From Halopenitus salinus (GTDB lineage Archaea > Halobacteriota > Halobacteria > Halobacteriales > Haloferacaceae), in assembly GCF_042662125.1 (NCBI RefSeq), contig NZ_JBHSXL010000013.1:1-50569 (forward strand): a DNA stretch of 50,569 bases, read 5' to 3'. Positions 43,408-50,569 of this stretch are shown here, piece after piece. Numbering within the stretch: the stretch's first letter is position 1; the number at the start of each line of letters is the position of its first letter. Made by a program: the position numbers and the translations under genes. Under the pieces are notes generated by a model. That model saw only the letters and a list, made by a program, of their open reading frames with translations, was not told the origin of the DNA and did not search any database.

Positions 43408-43492
43408 GTATCGGTCGCCGTGCCGTTTTCCGTCATGTCGGTCCTCGCATCGTTTTCCGTCATGTATCGGTCGCCGTGCCGTTTTCCGTCAT
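43400..43492. repeat. 37-bp perfect direct repeat at the nosD-nosF junction
   Basis: Bases 43400-43436 are identical to 43456-43492, a 56-base offset. The left copy contains the nosF start codon and the nosD stop; the right copy lies within the nosD tail. A shorter part (CGTTTTCCGTCAT) also occurs a third time between them. Because 56 is not a multiple of three, the two copies are read in different frames of nosD, so the duplication has rewritten the protein's last residues. Confidence 0.9.
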
Positions 43493-45626
43493 CGATCGTC
43501 ACCATGCCGTTTCCGTCGTCCATCGTTTCCCTATCCGTGGTTGACGCGTTCGTCAGTTCCTCACGCCACTCCGGGTGGATCGGATCGGTCAAGTCGTCGG
43601 ACCAATCCGTGCCGTTCAAACCGTCCGTGTCGTTCGAACCATCCGTATCGTTCGAACCATCCGGGTCGTTCACTCGCTCGATCCGGCCCGGCGAGTGTGG
43701 CGTTCGAGCCGGCGCCGGATCGATCACGCTTCCGGACCGGGACCCGGCGACCGATCCCCGAAGCTCGTAGAGCGCACGGACTGCGGGAGACTCCGCGAGC
43801 GTCGTGGCGGCCGGCTCGCGGTGTAGGGCGGCGTCGACCGGCGAGCTCGGCCGATACGCTCGATCGAGCGTCGCCGATCGCGTCCCGTCGGTCGTCTCTC
43901 CCGGATTCGATCCCCACCGGGCGGGCGATTCGTATGCGCCCTCCCAGTAGTTCCCGTGATCGCCGTCCGCCCAGATCCGCAGCGGTCCCGACCCCGCGGA
44001 CGCGTGTCGATCGTTGCCGACGAAGTCGTTGCGGGCGATCAGACTCGAGGGGATCACGGTCGTCGATCGCGCGCCCATCTCGTTTTCGGCGATCACGTTG
44101 TACTCGTAGACGGACTCGCGTGCGCTCGTCGACAGTCCGAGCTCGTTGTCGACGAGCGTGTTGTACCCGACATAGCTTCGGATCCCCGACGGCTGGATCG
44201 CGGTCGGCGTGCGGCGGACGTCGTTCCCGACGATGGCGTTCCCCTCGGGACGCGTCATCACGGTGATCCCGCCGAACTCCTGGTCGCGAAACGCGTTGTC
44301 GGCGATCAGCGCGTCGCTCGTGTACATCAGGTGAACGCCGTACCGATCGTCGCGAAACGTGCTGTTTCGGATCACGGAGCCGTCGGCGCGGTGGAGGTAG
44401 ATCCCGTCCCGGCCGCCGGTGAACGCACTCTCCGTGACGGTGACCCGGGAGTTCAACGCGGTGACGCCCATGAATCCGTTCTCCCAACCGGCCGTGCCGT
44501 TCACCCGAACGTTCCGGATCACCGCATCGGATCCGTTCCGGAGGAGGACGCCGCTCGCGTCGGCCTCGATCGCCGTGTTCGCGACCACGAGTCCGGACGA
44601 GTCGTCGGCCACGATCCCGGCGTCCCCGTATCCGTATCCGGTCTGGATGTGTTCGTCCCACGCCCCGTCATCGTCGTCCTCGGAGCCGGGGGGTTGGCGT
44701 ATCGCCTCGTCGTTTCGCGTTCGGTTGCCGGTCCCCGAGATCCGAAAGCCGGTGATCGAGACGTTCTCCGAGCGGACCGTGATCACCGATCCCGTCCCGT
44801 TCCCCCGGAGAGCGGCGTCCCGGCCGGCGAGGGTGATCGGTTTCTCGATCCGTATCCGCTCCTCGTAGGTGCCCTCGGGAACGACGACCGTCGTGTTCGG
44901 TTCCGCGCGGTCGACCGCGTCCTGGATCGTATCCGCCTCCCGACCGACGACGACAGACGTCGGTCGATCGGTTCGCTGGCTCGCGCGGGCGATCCGTTCG
45001 TCCGCCCGGCGCCACCGATCGGGCACCTCCCGACGAACGGTCGCCGCCGTATCGACCTCGAAGGAGCGGTCGCGAACCGCCGCCCACGTGAGGATCGATC
45101 CGCCGTACTCCGCCGTGAACGACTCGGCCGCCTCGCGATGCTCGAACGGGACGACCGTTTCCCCGGCCGGGCTCCGTGCCCCGCTGTCGACGACGTAGAC
45201 CGCCTCGTTCGGGGGCGTCCACGCCTTGGAACCGGTCGCCGTCAGGTGGCCGTTCCCGTCGATCGTCGGCGATGCGCCGTCGTAGGTCTGGACGTACGCC
45301 GCTATCGGATAGCCGAGCTGTCGATCGGTCGATGGGTCCTCGAAGTCCGAGACCATCGTCTCGATCCCCGCGTAGCCGACGACGTACTGGAACTGGGAGT
45401 AGAAGACCTGCGCTTTCGGTATCTCCCGTTCGCCGGCCATGGTGGCGTCCGTCTCGGCGGAGACGCCGAGCGCCGCGGTCCGGTCGTACGCGACGGGGTC
45501 CGGTGCCGCGGTCCCGACGTCGACGACGAACGAGAACGCGACGAGCGCCACGAGAAGCGCCACGAGGACCCACCCGAGACGGACGATGGAGGGTGAGCGA
45601 TCACGATATGGATCGATCCGCGCCAC
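43404..45626 (-). CDS. NosD-like beta-helix protein with an N-terminal NosL-like domain
   Basis: 740 residues from GTG 45626. An N-terminal membrane anchor (about 16-38) is followed by a NosL-like region (about 70-190: PKAQVFYSQFQYVVGYAGIE, then YVVDSGARSPAGETVVPFEH and AESFTAEYGGSILTW). A right-handed beta-helix (about 225-560) has many NosD repeats (VIRNSTFRDDRYGVHLMYTS, then DALIADNAFRDQEFGGITVM). The last 130 residues are low-complexity, with Asp/Asn/Thr units (SNDTDG) and MTEN repeats from a local duplication. NosD works with NosF/Y at the outer face in copper-site assembly. It overlaps nosF by ATGA. Confidence 0.85.
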   Translation of the reverse strand: MARIDPYRDRSPSIVRLGWVLVALLVALVAFSFVVDVGTAAPDPVAYDRTAALGVSAETDATMAGEREIPKAQVFYSQFQYVVGYAGIETMVSDFEDPSTDRQLGYPIAAYVQTYDGASPTIDGNGHLTATGSKAWTPPNEAVYVVDSGARSPAGETVVPFEHREAAESFTAEYGGSILTWAAVRDRSFEVDTAATVRREVPDRWRRADERIARASQRTDRPTSVVVGREADTIQDAVDRAEPNTTVVVPEGTYEERIRIEKPITLAGRDAALRGNGTGSVITVRSENVSITGFRISGTGNRTRNDEAIRQPPGSEDDDDGAWDEHIQTGYGYGDAGIVADDSSGLVVANTAIEADASGVLLRNGSDAVIRNVRVNGTAGWENGFMGVTALNSRVTVTESAFTGGRDGIYLHRADGSVIRNSTFRDDRYGVHLMYTSDALIADNAFRDQEFGGITVMTRPEGNAIVGNDVRRTPTAIQPSGIRSYVGYNTLVDNELGLSTSARESVYEYNVIAENEMGARSTTVIPSSLIARNDFVGNDRHASAGSGPLRIWADGDHGNYWEGAYESPARWGSNPGETTDGTRSATLDRAYRPSSPVDAALHREPAATTLAESPAVRALYELRGSVAGSRSGSVIDPAPARTPHSPGRIERVNDPDGSNDTDGSNDTDGLNGTDWSDDLTDPIHPEWREELTNASTTDRETMDDGNGMVTIDDGKRHGDRYMTENDARTDMTENGTATDT

Positions 45627-45721
45627 GCCCGGAAGGACGGGAGGGATCGATATAGGCCGTCTGGTTCATTCCTCGAACGACACCGTGAACGACCCGACGT
45701 CGATCGAAAAGACCCCGCGTG

Positions 45722-46345
45722 TCACGGCGGCCGTTCGAGTTCGAACCGGTCGTCGGTTCGGGTGAACCAGTTTCCGGCCAGACGCCCCACGGCGTCGAGC
45801 TTCGTGACGTCGATCTTCCCCTCTGTCGTGACTGCCTCGTCGACGTGGGCGTAGACGACCTCGCCGAGGACGAGCGTGGAACCGCCGACCTCGACCGTCT
45901 CGCGAAGCTCGCACTCGAACGTCACGGCGGCCTCCTCGACCCGCGGGGCGTCGACGCGGTCGCAGTCGATCGACGTGACGTCCGCGCGCTCGAACTCGCT
46001 CTCCTCGGACGGGAGGGTCGCGGCGGACTCGTTCGCGGCCTCGAGGAGGTCCTCGGTCACGACGTTCACGGCGAACGCCTCGGTCTCGATCGCGTTCGCG
46101 AGCGAGTCCTTCGGCGCGTCGGGCGTCGCGACGGGCGCGAAGAGCAGCGTCGGGGGATCGACGGCCGCGACGGTGAAGAAGCTGTAGGGCGCGAGGTTCT
46201 CGCCCGCCGGGCCGCGCGAGGAGACCCACGCGATCGGTCGGGGAACGACGGCTCCCGAGAGCAGTCGGTACGGGGATCCGAACGCGTCGGGCTCGCCGCC
46301 GCGGACGCGCCGGTCCGGATCCGATCGCGGATTCGTCCCCGTCAC
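45722..46345 (-). CDS. Flavin reductase family protein (FMN-binding split barrel)
   Basis: GTG 46345 overlaps the TGA of the VOC gene (GTGA), so the start is well supported. 207 residues. The family marks are RLLSGAVVPRPIAWVSSRGP, then ENLAPYSFFTVAAVDPPTLL and DSLANAIETEAFAVNVVTED, with GKIDVTKLDAVGRLAGNWFT near the end. Such proteins bind FMN and reduce it or act as oxygen-linked reductases. Coupled translation with the VOC gene suggests they share a pathway, perhaps handling aromatic or quinone compounds. Confidence 0.88.
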   Translation of the reverse strand: MTGTNPRSDPDRRVRGGEPDAFGSPYRLLSGAVVPRPIAWVSSRGPAGENLAPYSFFTVAAVDPPTLLFAPVATPDAPKDSLANAIETEAFAVNVVTEDLLEAANESAATLPSEESEFERADVTSIDCDRVDAPRVEEAAVTFECELRETVEVGGSTLVLGEVVYAHVDEAVTTEGKIDVTKLDAVGRLAGNWFTRTDDRFELERPP

Positions 46346-46824
46346 TCCTCGTGTCCTTGCTCGAAGGGATCGATCTCCGATTCGCCCGGCGTCTCCTCGT
46401 CGACGCCGAAGCCGGGGCCGCTCGTGGCCAGCTCGAAGACGAGGCCGTCGGGATCGCTGAAGTAGATGCTCTTGAAGTAGGTTCGGTCCTTGATCTCGGA
46501 GACGCGAACGCCCCGCTCGCGGAGGTGGTCCCGCCAGGCCTCGAGCGTCTCCTCGTCCTCGACGCCGAACGCGAAGTGGTGGCTCGCGCCCGGCCCGGGG
46601 GCGCCACGGGAGTTCGGATACTCGAAGTAGGTCACGTTGGTTCCGGGCTCGCCCGCCGGCGTCGGCGAGAAGTAGTAGTGTTTGGTCCCGGGGTCGTCGT
46701 AGTTCTGCGTGCGCTTTACCGTGTGCCAGCCGAGCACGTCCTCGTAGAACTCGACGGTCTCGTCCATGTCGGTACAGATGTTCGTCACGTGATGCAGGCC
46801 GGTGGTGGGTGGCGCGTCGGTCAT
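46342..46824 (-). CDS. VOC-family (glyoxalase/ring-cleaving dioxygenase-like) protein
   Basis: The start is set at ATG 46824 (MTDAPPTTGLHHVTNICTDM). 160 residues. The two beta-alpha-beta modules contain GLHHVTNICTD (His), FEYPNSRGAPGPGASHHFAF (His) and IYFSDPDGLVFELATSGPGF (Glu), the usual metal ligands of ring-cleaving dioxygenases such as MhqO-type proteins. It is coupled to the flavin reductase. A 23-bp tandem repeat lies upstream at 46864-46920 and extends to the DoxX gene. The substrate is inferred, not shown. Confidence 0.85.
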   Translation of the reverse strand: MTDAPPTTGLHHVTNICTDMDETVEFYEDVLGWHTVKRTQNYDDPGTKHYYFSPTPAGEPGTNVTYFEYPNSRGAPGPGASHHFAFGVEDEETLEAWRDHLRERGVRVSEIKDRTYFKSIYFSDPDGLVFELATSGPGFGVDEETPGESEIDPFEQGHEE

Positions 46825-46863
46825 GGGGTATGAATGGACTCGATGTGGGATAACTGCGGTGGT

Positions 46864-46920
46864 GGTGAAGCGATTCGTGCAGCAACGGTGAAGCGATTCG
46901 TGCAGCAACGGTGAAGCGAT
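46864..46920. repeat. Two and a half tandem 23-bp repeats between VOC and DoxX genes
   Basis: GGTGAAGCGATTCGTGCAGC plus AAC occurs at 46864-46886 and 46887-46909, with a partial third copy at 46910-46920. It lies about 40 bases upstream of the VOC start codon, so it may sit in the leader or promoter region. Confidence 0.85.
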
Positions 46921-46949
46921 CCGTCCGATCGCCCCGGGCGCCTACGGCC

Positions 46950-47396
46950 TTACAGGAACCCGACGCCGACGGCGTAGGGCCACTCGACCGCTGCGAGGCC
47001 GAGGAAGGCCAGCGAGGCGGCGATCAGCTGGACGTTCTTGAGGAAGCTCGTCATCTCGGACTGTTTTTGATCCTCGGGGACCGCCCAGAAGTCGTGCATC
47101 ACGGGCGTCGTCACGAGCAGGAAGACGACGAGCGCTCCGGCCGCGAGAACGGGGTACGCGCCGAGGGCGATTCCGGCGCCGGCGACGACGAGCAGTCCGC
47201 CGGAAAGCACCACCGAGAGCGAGGGCGCGGGGACGCCCTTCATCTCGGCGTAGCCCGCCATGCTCTCGGCGTCGAGGAAGTGGTTGATCCCCATGAAGAC
47301 CATCAGGCCGCCGAAGAGCACCCGCGCGATCAAGAAGATCTCGCCGGCGAGCGGGGCGTCGAACTGTAACGGTATCGTCGTGATTTCTGGTATCAT
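46950..47396 (-). CDS. DoxX family membrane protein
   Basis: The start is set at ATG 47396 (MIPEITTIPLQFDAPLAGEI). 148 residues with four helices. The DoxX marks are IARVLFGGLMVFMGINHFLD, then AGYAEMKGVPAPSLSVVLSG and PVMHDFWAVPEDQKQSEMTS. DoxX proteins are linked to oxidative and quinone stress. The gene is divergent from the HxlR regulator, 69 bases between the two starts, and ahead of the VOC and flavin reductase genes on the same strand. Confidence 0.88.
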   Translation of the reverse strand: MIPEITTIPLQFDAPLAGEIFLIARVLFGGLMVFMGINHFLDAESMAGYAEMKGVPAPSLSVVLSGGLLVVAGAGIALGAYPVLAAGALVVFLLVTTPVMHDFWAVPEDQKQSEMTSFLKNVQLIAASLAFLGLAAVEWPYAVGVGFL

Positions 47397-47465
47397 CGTG
47401 TAACCTGCTGTACGAACCGAACTCTTATAGTCGTTCCCGGACGACACCACTACCAGGTAACATCG
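47397..47465. promoter_or_regulatory. Divergent promoter region between doxX and hxlR genes
   Basis: Sixty-nine bases separate two opposite start codons, so both promoters and any operator must lie here. CTTATAG at 47423-47429 is the best TATA-like box, for the plus-strand regulator. An imperfect dyad (GTAACCTG at 47400 against CAGGTAAC at 47454, one mismatch) flanks the region. HxlR proteins commonly bind such divergent regions. Confidence 0.5.
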
Positions 47466-47918
47466 ATGTCATCATCTGATCCGATCACGGCGGACCGGGA
47501 GGCGGACGGGATGGAATCGGACGCGAACGGAGCGAAAGCGGAGATGGACGAGGCGGCAGCCGCGAACCCGGACGCCTGCCCCGTCGTCGACTCGCTCGAA
47601 CAGATCGGCTCGAAGTGGCGGCTGGTCGTGCTCCACGAGCTACAAAACGGCGAATCGCGGTTCAACGAGCTGAAGCGGGCGACCGAGGCCAACTCGCGAA
47701 CGCTCTCACGGGTGCTCGACGACCTCCAGGAGATGGGGTTCGTCGACCGCCGCCTCGAGGAGGACGCGCCGGTCGCGACCTACTACAGCCTCTCCTCGAA
47801 GGGACAGTCGCTCTGTCCCGTCTTCGACGAGATCGAGCGCTGGGCGAACGAGTGGCTGGCGGCCTGCGACGGCGCGAACGCGGAGACGGACGGGAACGGC
47901 GAAACGCCGACGAGGTAG
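47466..47918 (+). CDS. HxlR-family winged-helix regulator
   Basis: 150 residues. The N-terminal 33 residues are acidic and variable; the family core starts ACPVVDSLEQIGSKWRLVVL, then HELQNGESRFNELKRATEAN and SRTLSRVLDDLQEMGFVDRR. The conserved N-terminal Cys (in ACPVV) is the position used for redox sensing in YodB/HypR/QorR-type members. Two further Cys residues occur (SLCPVFDEIERW, LAACDG). It faces the DoxX-VOC-flavin reductase set across 69 bases and is the likely repressor of it. Confidence 0.88.
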   Translation: MSSSDPITADREADGMESDANGAKAEMDEAAAANPDACPVVDSLEQIGSKWRLVVLHELQNGESRFNELKRATEANSRTLSRVLDDLQEMGFVDRRLEEDAPVATYYSLSSKGQSLCPVFDEIERWANEWLAACDGANAETDGNGETPTR

Positions 47919-48103
47919 CGACGTCGAAGCGCCGGCGTCGCGGCGACGTCGTGCCGGCGTTGAATGCCGATAAGAGGACGCCACCCCCGGGATCGGAGCC
48001 GGCGACTGCGGCGTGCAACACGCGACATGGGGGCGGGACACGCGACGTGTGCGTGTCGATGGCACGCGGGAGACTTTTTAGGGCAGGGACGGTAGCGACC
48101 ACC

Positions 48104-48829
48104 ATGATATCGCTCGAGGATGCCGTGACGGCTCGGCTGGAATCCCACGGCGAGCGCTTCGAGGTGCTCGTGGACCCGGACGCGGCGTTGGCGATCAAAC
48201 GCGGCGAGTTCGAGGGCGATCTCGAGGACGTCATCGCGGCCGAGGACGTCTTCGAGAACGCCTCCCGGGGGGATCGACCGGCCGAGACGGCCCTGGAGGA
48301 GGTCTTCGGGACGACCGAGCCGCTCGAGATCATCCCGGAGGTCATCGAACGCGGCGAGATACAGATCACGGCGGACCAACGCCGGGAGATGCAAGAGCGG
48401 AAGCGAAAGAACCTCATAAACACCATCGCGCGAAACGCCGTGAACCCGCAGATGGACGACTCGCCGCACCCGCCGGAGCGCATCGACCGCGCCCTCGAGG
48501 AGGCCGGATTCACCGTCGATCCGATGGAGCCGGTGGAGAACCAGGTCGACGACGCGCTCGAGGCGCTTCGTCCGGTGATCCCGATCCGGTTCGAGGAGAT
48601 CACGGTCGCGGTCCAGCTGCCCCCCGAACACGCCGGATCCGGACAGGCCAAGATCCGCGAGTTCGGCGACCTCGAGCGCGAGGAGTGGCAAAACGACGGA
48701 TCGTGGGTCGGGGTCGTGACCTTCCCCGCGGGGCTGCAAAACGACTTCTACGACCTGGCCAACGAGGTCTCCTCCGGGGAGGCGGAGACGCAGGTCATAA
48801 AGGACAAGGACGAGCTGAGCACGCGGTGA
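48104..48829 (+). CDS. sdo1: SBDS-type ribosome maturation protein
   Basis: 241 residues from ATG 48104; a TATA-like CTTTTTAG at 48074-48081 lies about 26 bases before it. The three SBDS domains are present: MISLEDAVTARLESHGERFE with VDPDAALAIKRGEFEGDLED, then RGEIQITADQRREMQERKRK and a C-terminal ferredoxin-like domain (FEEITVAVQLPPEHAGSGQA, then WVGVVTFPAGLQNDFYDLAN). The protein helps release anti-association factor from the large ribosomal subunit. Upstream lie 185 bases without a convincing gene. Confidence 0.95.
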   Translation: MISLEDAVTARLESHGERFEVLVDPDAALAIKRGEFEGDLEDVIAAEDVFENASRGDRPAETALEEVFGTTEPLEIIPEVIERGEIQITADQRREMQERKRKNLINTIARNAVNPQMDDSPHPPERIDRALEEAGFTVDPMEPVENQVDDALEALRPVIPIRFEEITVAVQLPPEHAGSGQAKIREFGDLEREEWQNDGSWVGVVTFPAGLQNDFYDLANEVSSGEAETQVIKDKDELSTR

Positions 48830-48880
48830 GACGGCCAGAACGGGGGGGAACACGCCGAACGGGAGGGACACGCCCCGCGT

Positions 48881-50014
48881 TCAACACGACCAGCCGCGGT
48901 CGGTCCGGTTGAGCCGCCGCGCGCCGTCCGCCGTGACGACGACGAGATCCTCGATCCGGATCCCGAACTCCCCCTCGAGATAGACGCCGGGTTCGACCGA
49001 GAGGACCATCCCGGGTTCGAGGATCCGATCGTTCCCGGCGACGGCGTACGGCTCCTCGTGTACGTCGAGGCCGACCCCGTGACCGGTGCGGTGGACGAAC
49101 GCCTCGCCGTAGCCCGCGGACTCGATGACCGAGCGGGCGGCCTCATCGACCGCCGAGGCGGACACGCCGGGTTCGACCGCTTCGACGCCCGCCCGCTGTG
49201 CGCGCCGGACGATCCGATGGACCTCGCGAAACCGGTCGTCCGGCTCGCCGTCGAAGACGAGCGTGCGCGTCTGATCCGAGGGATAGCCGTCGACGCGCGT
49301 GCCGAAATCGAGAACCACCGGGTCCCCCTCCTCGATCGGTCGGTCGCCGCGGTGGTGGTGGGGCTTCGCCCCGTTTGCTCCCGAGGCGACGATCGTCTCG
49401 AAGGCCGGCGCCTCCCCGCCGCGCTCGGAGAGTCGATCGTCGATCAGCTCGGCGAGCTCCGCCTCGGTCATCCCGACCACGTCGGACCCGAGATCACGGA
49501 GGTCCGCGAGGACCGAATCGGCGATCCCCGAGGCGCGTTCGATCGCGGCGATCTCCGCGTCGTCCTTGCGAACGCGCACGTCGTCGAGGACCTCGCTCGC
49601 GAGCCCCCACTCGGCCTCGGGGGCGGCCGTACGCAGATCCTGGGTGAAGCGAGCCCACATCGTGTCGTCGACGAGGAGCCGTCCCTCACGGACGCCGCGA
49701 TCGACGAGCAACCGGCGAACGGCCGGGACGGGGTCGTCCTCGTCGCTCCAGGATCGCACCTCCGTATCCGGAGCCGTCCCGCGAACGTCCGCGGCCGACA
49801 GCTCGGGAACGAGGAGCGCCGGGTCGCCCTCGATGGGGAGGAGATACAGGAAGTGGCGCTCCCCGGGCGTCTCCGCGATGCCGGTGAGATACCGGAGATT
49901 CGAGCTCGGGAAACAGACAACGCCGTCCGCCGCATCGTCGGCGAGCCGCTCGCGCACCGCGGCGACGCGTCGATCGAGCGCCTTCCGGTCGAACGGATCG
50001 GTCGAGCCGGACAT
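48881..50014 (-). CDS. M24-family aminopeptidase P/Xaa-Pro peptidase
   Basis: 377 residues. The N-terminal creatinase-like domain (VCFPSSNLRYLTGIAETPGE) is followed by the pita-bread domain with metal ligands in VVLDFGTRVDGYPSDQTRTL (two Asp), TGHGVGLDVHEEPYAV (His), LSVEPGVYLEGEFGIRIEDL (two Glu). All five are present, so the enzyme should be active as a metal-dependent Xaa-Pro peptidase. It lies 51 bases from the SBDS stop, in opposite direction, and is preceded by an independent promoter region. Confidence 0.92.
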   Translation of the reverse strand: MSGSTDPFDRKALDRRVAAVRERLADDAADGVVCFPSSNLRYLTGIAETPGERHFLYLLPIEGDPALLVPELSAADVRGTAPDTEVRSWSDEDDPVPAVRRLLVDRGVREGRLLVDDTMWARFTQDLRTAAPEAEWGLASEVLDDVRVRKDDAEIAAIERASGIADSVLADLRDLGSDVVGMTEAELAELIDDRLSERGGEAPAFETIVASGANGAKPHHHRGDRPIEEGDPVVLDFGTRVDGYPSDQTRTLVFDGEPDDRFREVHRIVRRAQRAGVEAVEPGVSASAVDEAARSVIESAGYGEAFVHRTGHGVGLDVHEEPYAVAGNDRILEPGMVLSVEPGVYLEGEFGIRIEDLVVVTADGARRLNRTDRGWSC

Positions 50015-50137
50015 ACCGAGGGACGTCGCCGGAGGGACAAATACCGTACGGTCGCAGCGATCTCACACCATGACGCCGTGGCGGACGCCCGGATTCGCCC
50101 TCGAAGGTTGTTTAGACCCGCGCCGCCATCGACGACC

Positions 50138-50371
50138 ATGACCTGGAGCGTTCGACGCGACGAGGAGGGATTGATCGAGTGGGAACGCCGTGACGGGCTC
50201 GCGACGATTCGAAGGCGACGCCGCGGCGGCGGGGACGGCTACGTCGTTCGGATCGACGTCCTCGAGCAGGCTCCCGAGGGCCGCACGTACCGGCGGAAGA
50301 CCGTCGAGTCGGAGGGGGACGCCGACGAACACGTCGATCGGTGGCGCTCGGAGTTCGCACTCGAGGAGTGA
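50138..50371 (+). CDS. 77-residue conserved haloarchaeal protein
   Basis: ATG 50138 to TGA 50371. It reads MTWSVRRDEEGLIEWERRDG, then a run of Arg residues (TIRRRRRGGGDGYVVRIDVL) and ends SEGDADEHVDRWRSEFALEE. A charged beta-type fold is likely. Small proteins of this kind are common in haloarchaea (DUF7543-like, by recollection). A TATA-like TGTTTAG at 50109-50115 lies 24-30 bases before the ATG, which supports the start. The function is unknown. Confidence 0.75.
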   Translation: MTWSVRRDEEGLIEWERRDGLATIRRRRRGGGDGYVVRIDVLEQAPEGRTYRRKTVESEGDADEHVDRWRSEFALEE

Positions 50372-50409
50372 ACGCGAGAGGCGGCGATCAGCGTAATTCA
50401 AGGTGGAGC

Positions 50410-50452
50410 CTCCGACCTACTCGCTCGCTACGCTCGCTCCTTGAGGTCGGAG
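50410..50452. repeat. Hairpin with a 9-bp perfect stem
   Basis: CTCCGACCT at 50410-50418 pairs with AGGTCGGAG at 50444-50452. The 25-base loop contains a smaller self-complementary run (CGCTCGCTACGCTCGC). It follows the small gene's stop by about 40 bases and could act as a terminator, a mobile-element end, or a small RNA hairpin. After it the sequence becomes AT-rich (50518-50535). Confidence 0.5.
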
Positions 50453-50569
50453 AGGAAACCGACACGGTACTACAGTAACTACGCTCGATGGCTCACCGAC
50501 TCCCCTCTCTGAATCGTTACTAATATAAAAACATAGACTTACATCTGAAGTACGGATGGAGGTACGTCG

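Noticed and set aside
43400..43492. Direct repeats as a CRISPR array
   Set aside because: Only two full copies exist, 56 bases apart, inside a coding region, and no cas genes are present in the window.
43956..45596. Long plus-strand open frame (546 codons) opposite nosD
   Set aside because: It has Arg/Asp/Val-rich low-complexity composition and no recognisable domain; nosD on the other strand has convincing repeats.
47400..47461. Operator dyad for the HxlR regulator
   Set aside because: The arms differ by one base in eight and only a 5-base core is perfect, so I list it only as a weak detail of the promoter region.

Overview
The window looks like haloarchaeal chromosome. It encodes transcription factor E (TFE), an SBDS-type ribosome maturation protein, the archaeal tRNA 2'-O-methylase Trm56 and menaquinone genes. 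Proteins are strongly acidic, secreted proteins carry twin-arginine lipoprotein signals, and genes are often leaderless with a TATA-like box 24-30 bases before the start codon. A Halorubrum-like relative is plausible, but the species cannot be fixed from this alone. No rRNA, tRNA or CRISPR array was seen.

Two compositional halves are visible by eye. Bases 1 to about 15,350 are clearly less GC-rich and hold accessory genes: a bile-acid:sodium-symporter-like gene cut by the left edge, several genes broken by single-base indels (two unknown haloarchaeal genes, an MscS channel, a lipoprotein), a translationally coupled membrane operon with an SdpI-like protein, an orphan 7TM-PAS histidine kinase, an SDR oxidoreductase, a LURP-one-like protein, a membrane protein plus HTH regulator pair, and a 688-bp IS6-family insertion sequence with a damaged transposase. 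That element sits at the border with the GC-rich half.

From 15.4 kb on, the DNA is GC-rich and densely coding. 15.4-18.4 kb: a DapA-family lyase/aldolase and an enolase-superfamily dehydratase (probably sugar-acid breakdown; a second enolase-superfamily gene lies at 26-27 kb). 18.5-23.2 kb: menC, menA and menB, interrupted by an AzlCD amino-acid exporter and an HTH gene. 23.3-28.2 kb: an AbrB-PhoU regulator, an AcoX-like ATP-NAD kinase and a CinA-like protein. 28.4-34.3 kb: information-processing and conserved genes (DUF5803, DUF2110, tfe, a catalytically degenerate M48 homologue, trm56, an epimerase, DUF2797). 34.3-38.3 kb: an ABC exporter whose second permease is fused to a PrsW-type intramembrane protease.

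38.5-45.6 kb is the most system-like part. It holds a NosL-like lipoprotein that lacks the CxxC cysteines, a SafE/DsbD-like membrane protein, a Sco lipoprotein, a small His-containing membrane protein, a two-HTH regulator, and a coupled nosD-nosF-nosY set. No nosZ is in the window, so this may be a copper-delivery and assembly cluster for a cuproenzyme encoded elsewhere. 45.7-47.9 kb holds a flavin reductase / VOC / DoxX set divergent from an HxlR regulator, resembling a quinone or electrophile stress cassette. The window closes with SBDS, an M24 peptidase, a small conserved protein and a hairpin, after which composition becomes AT-rich again.
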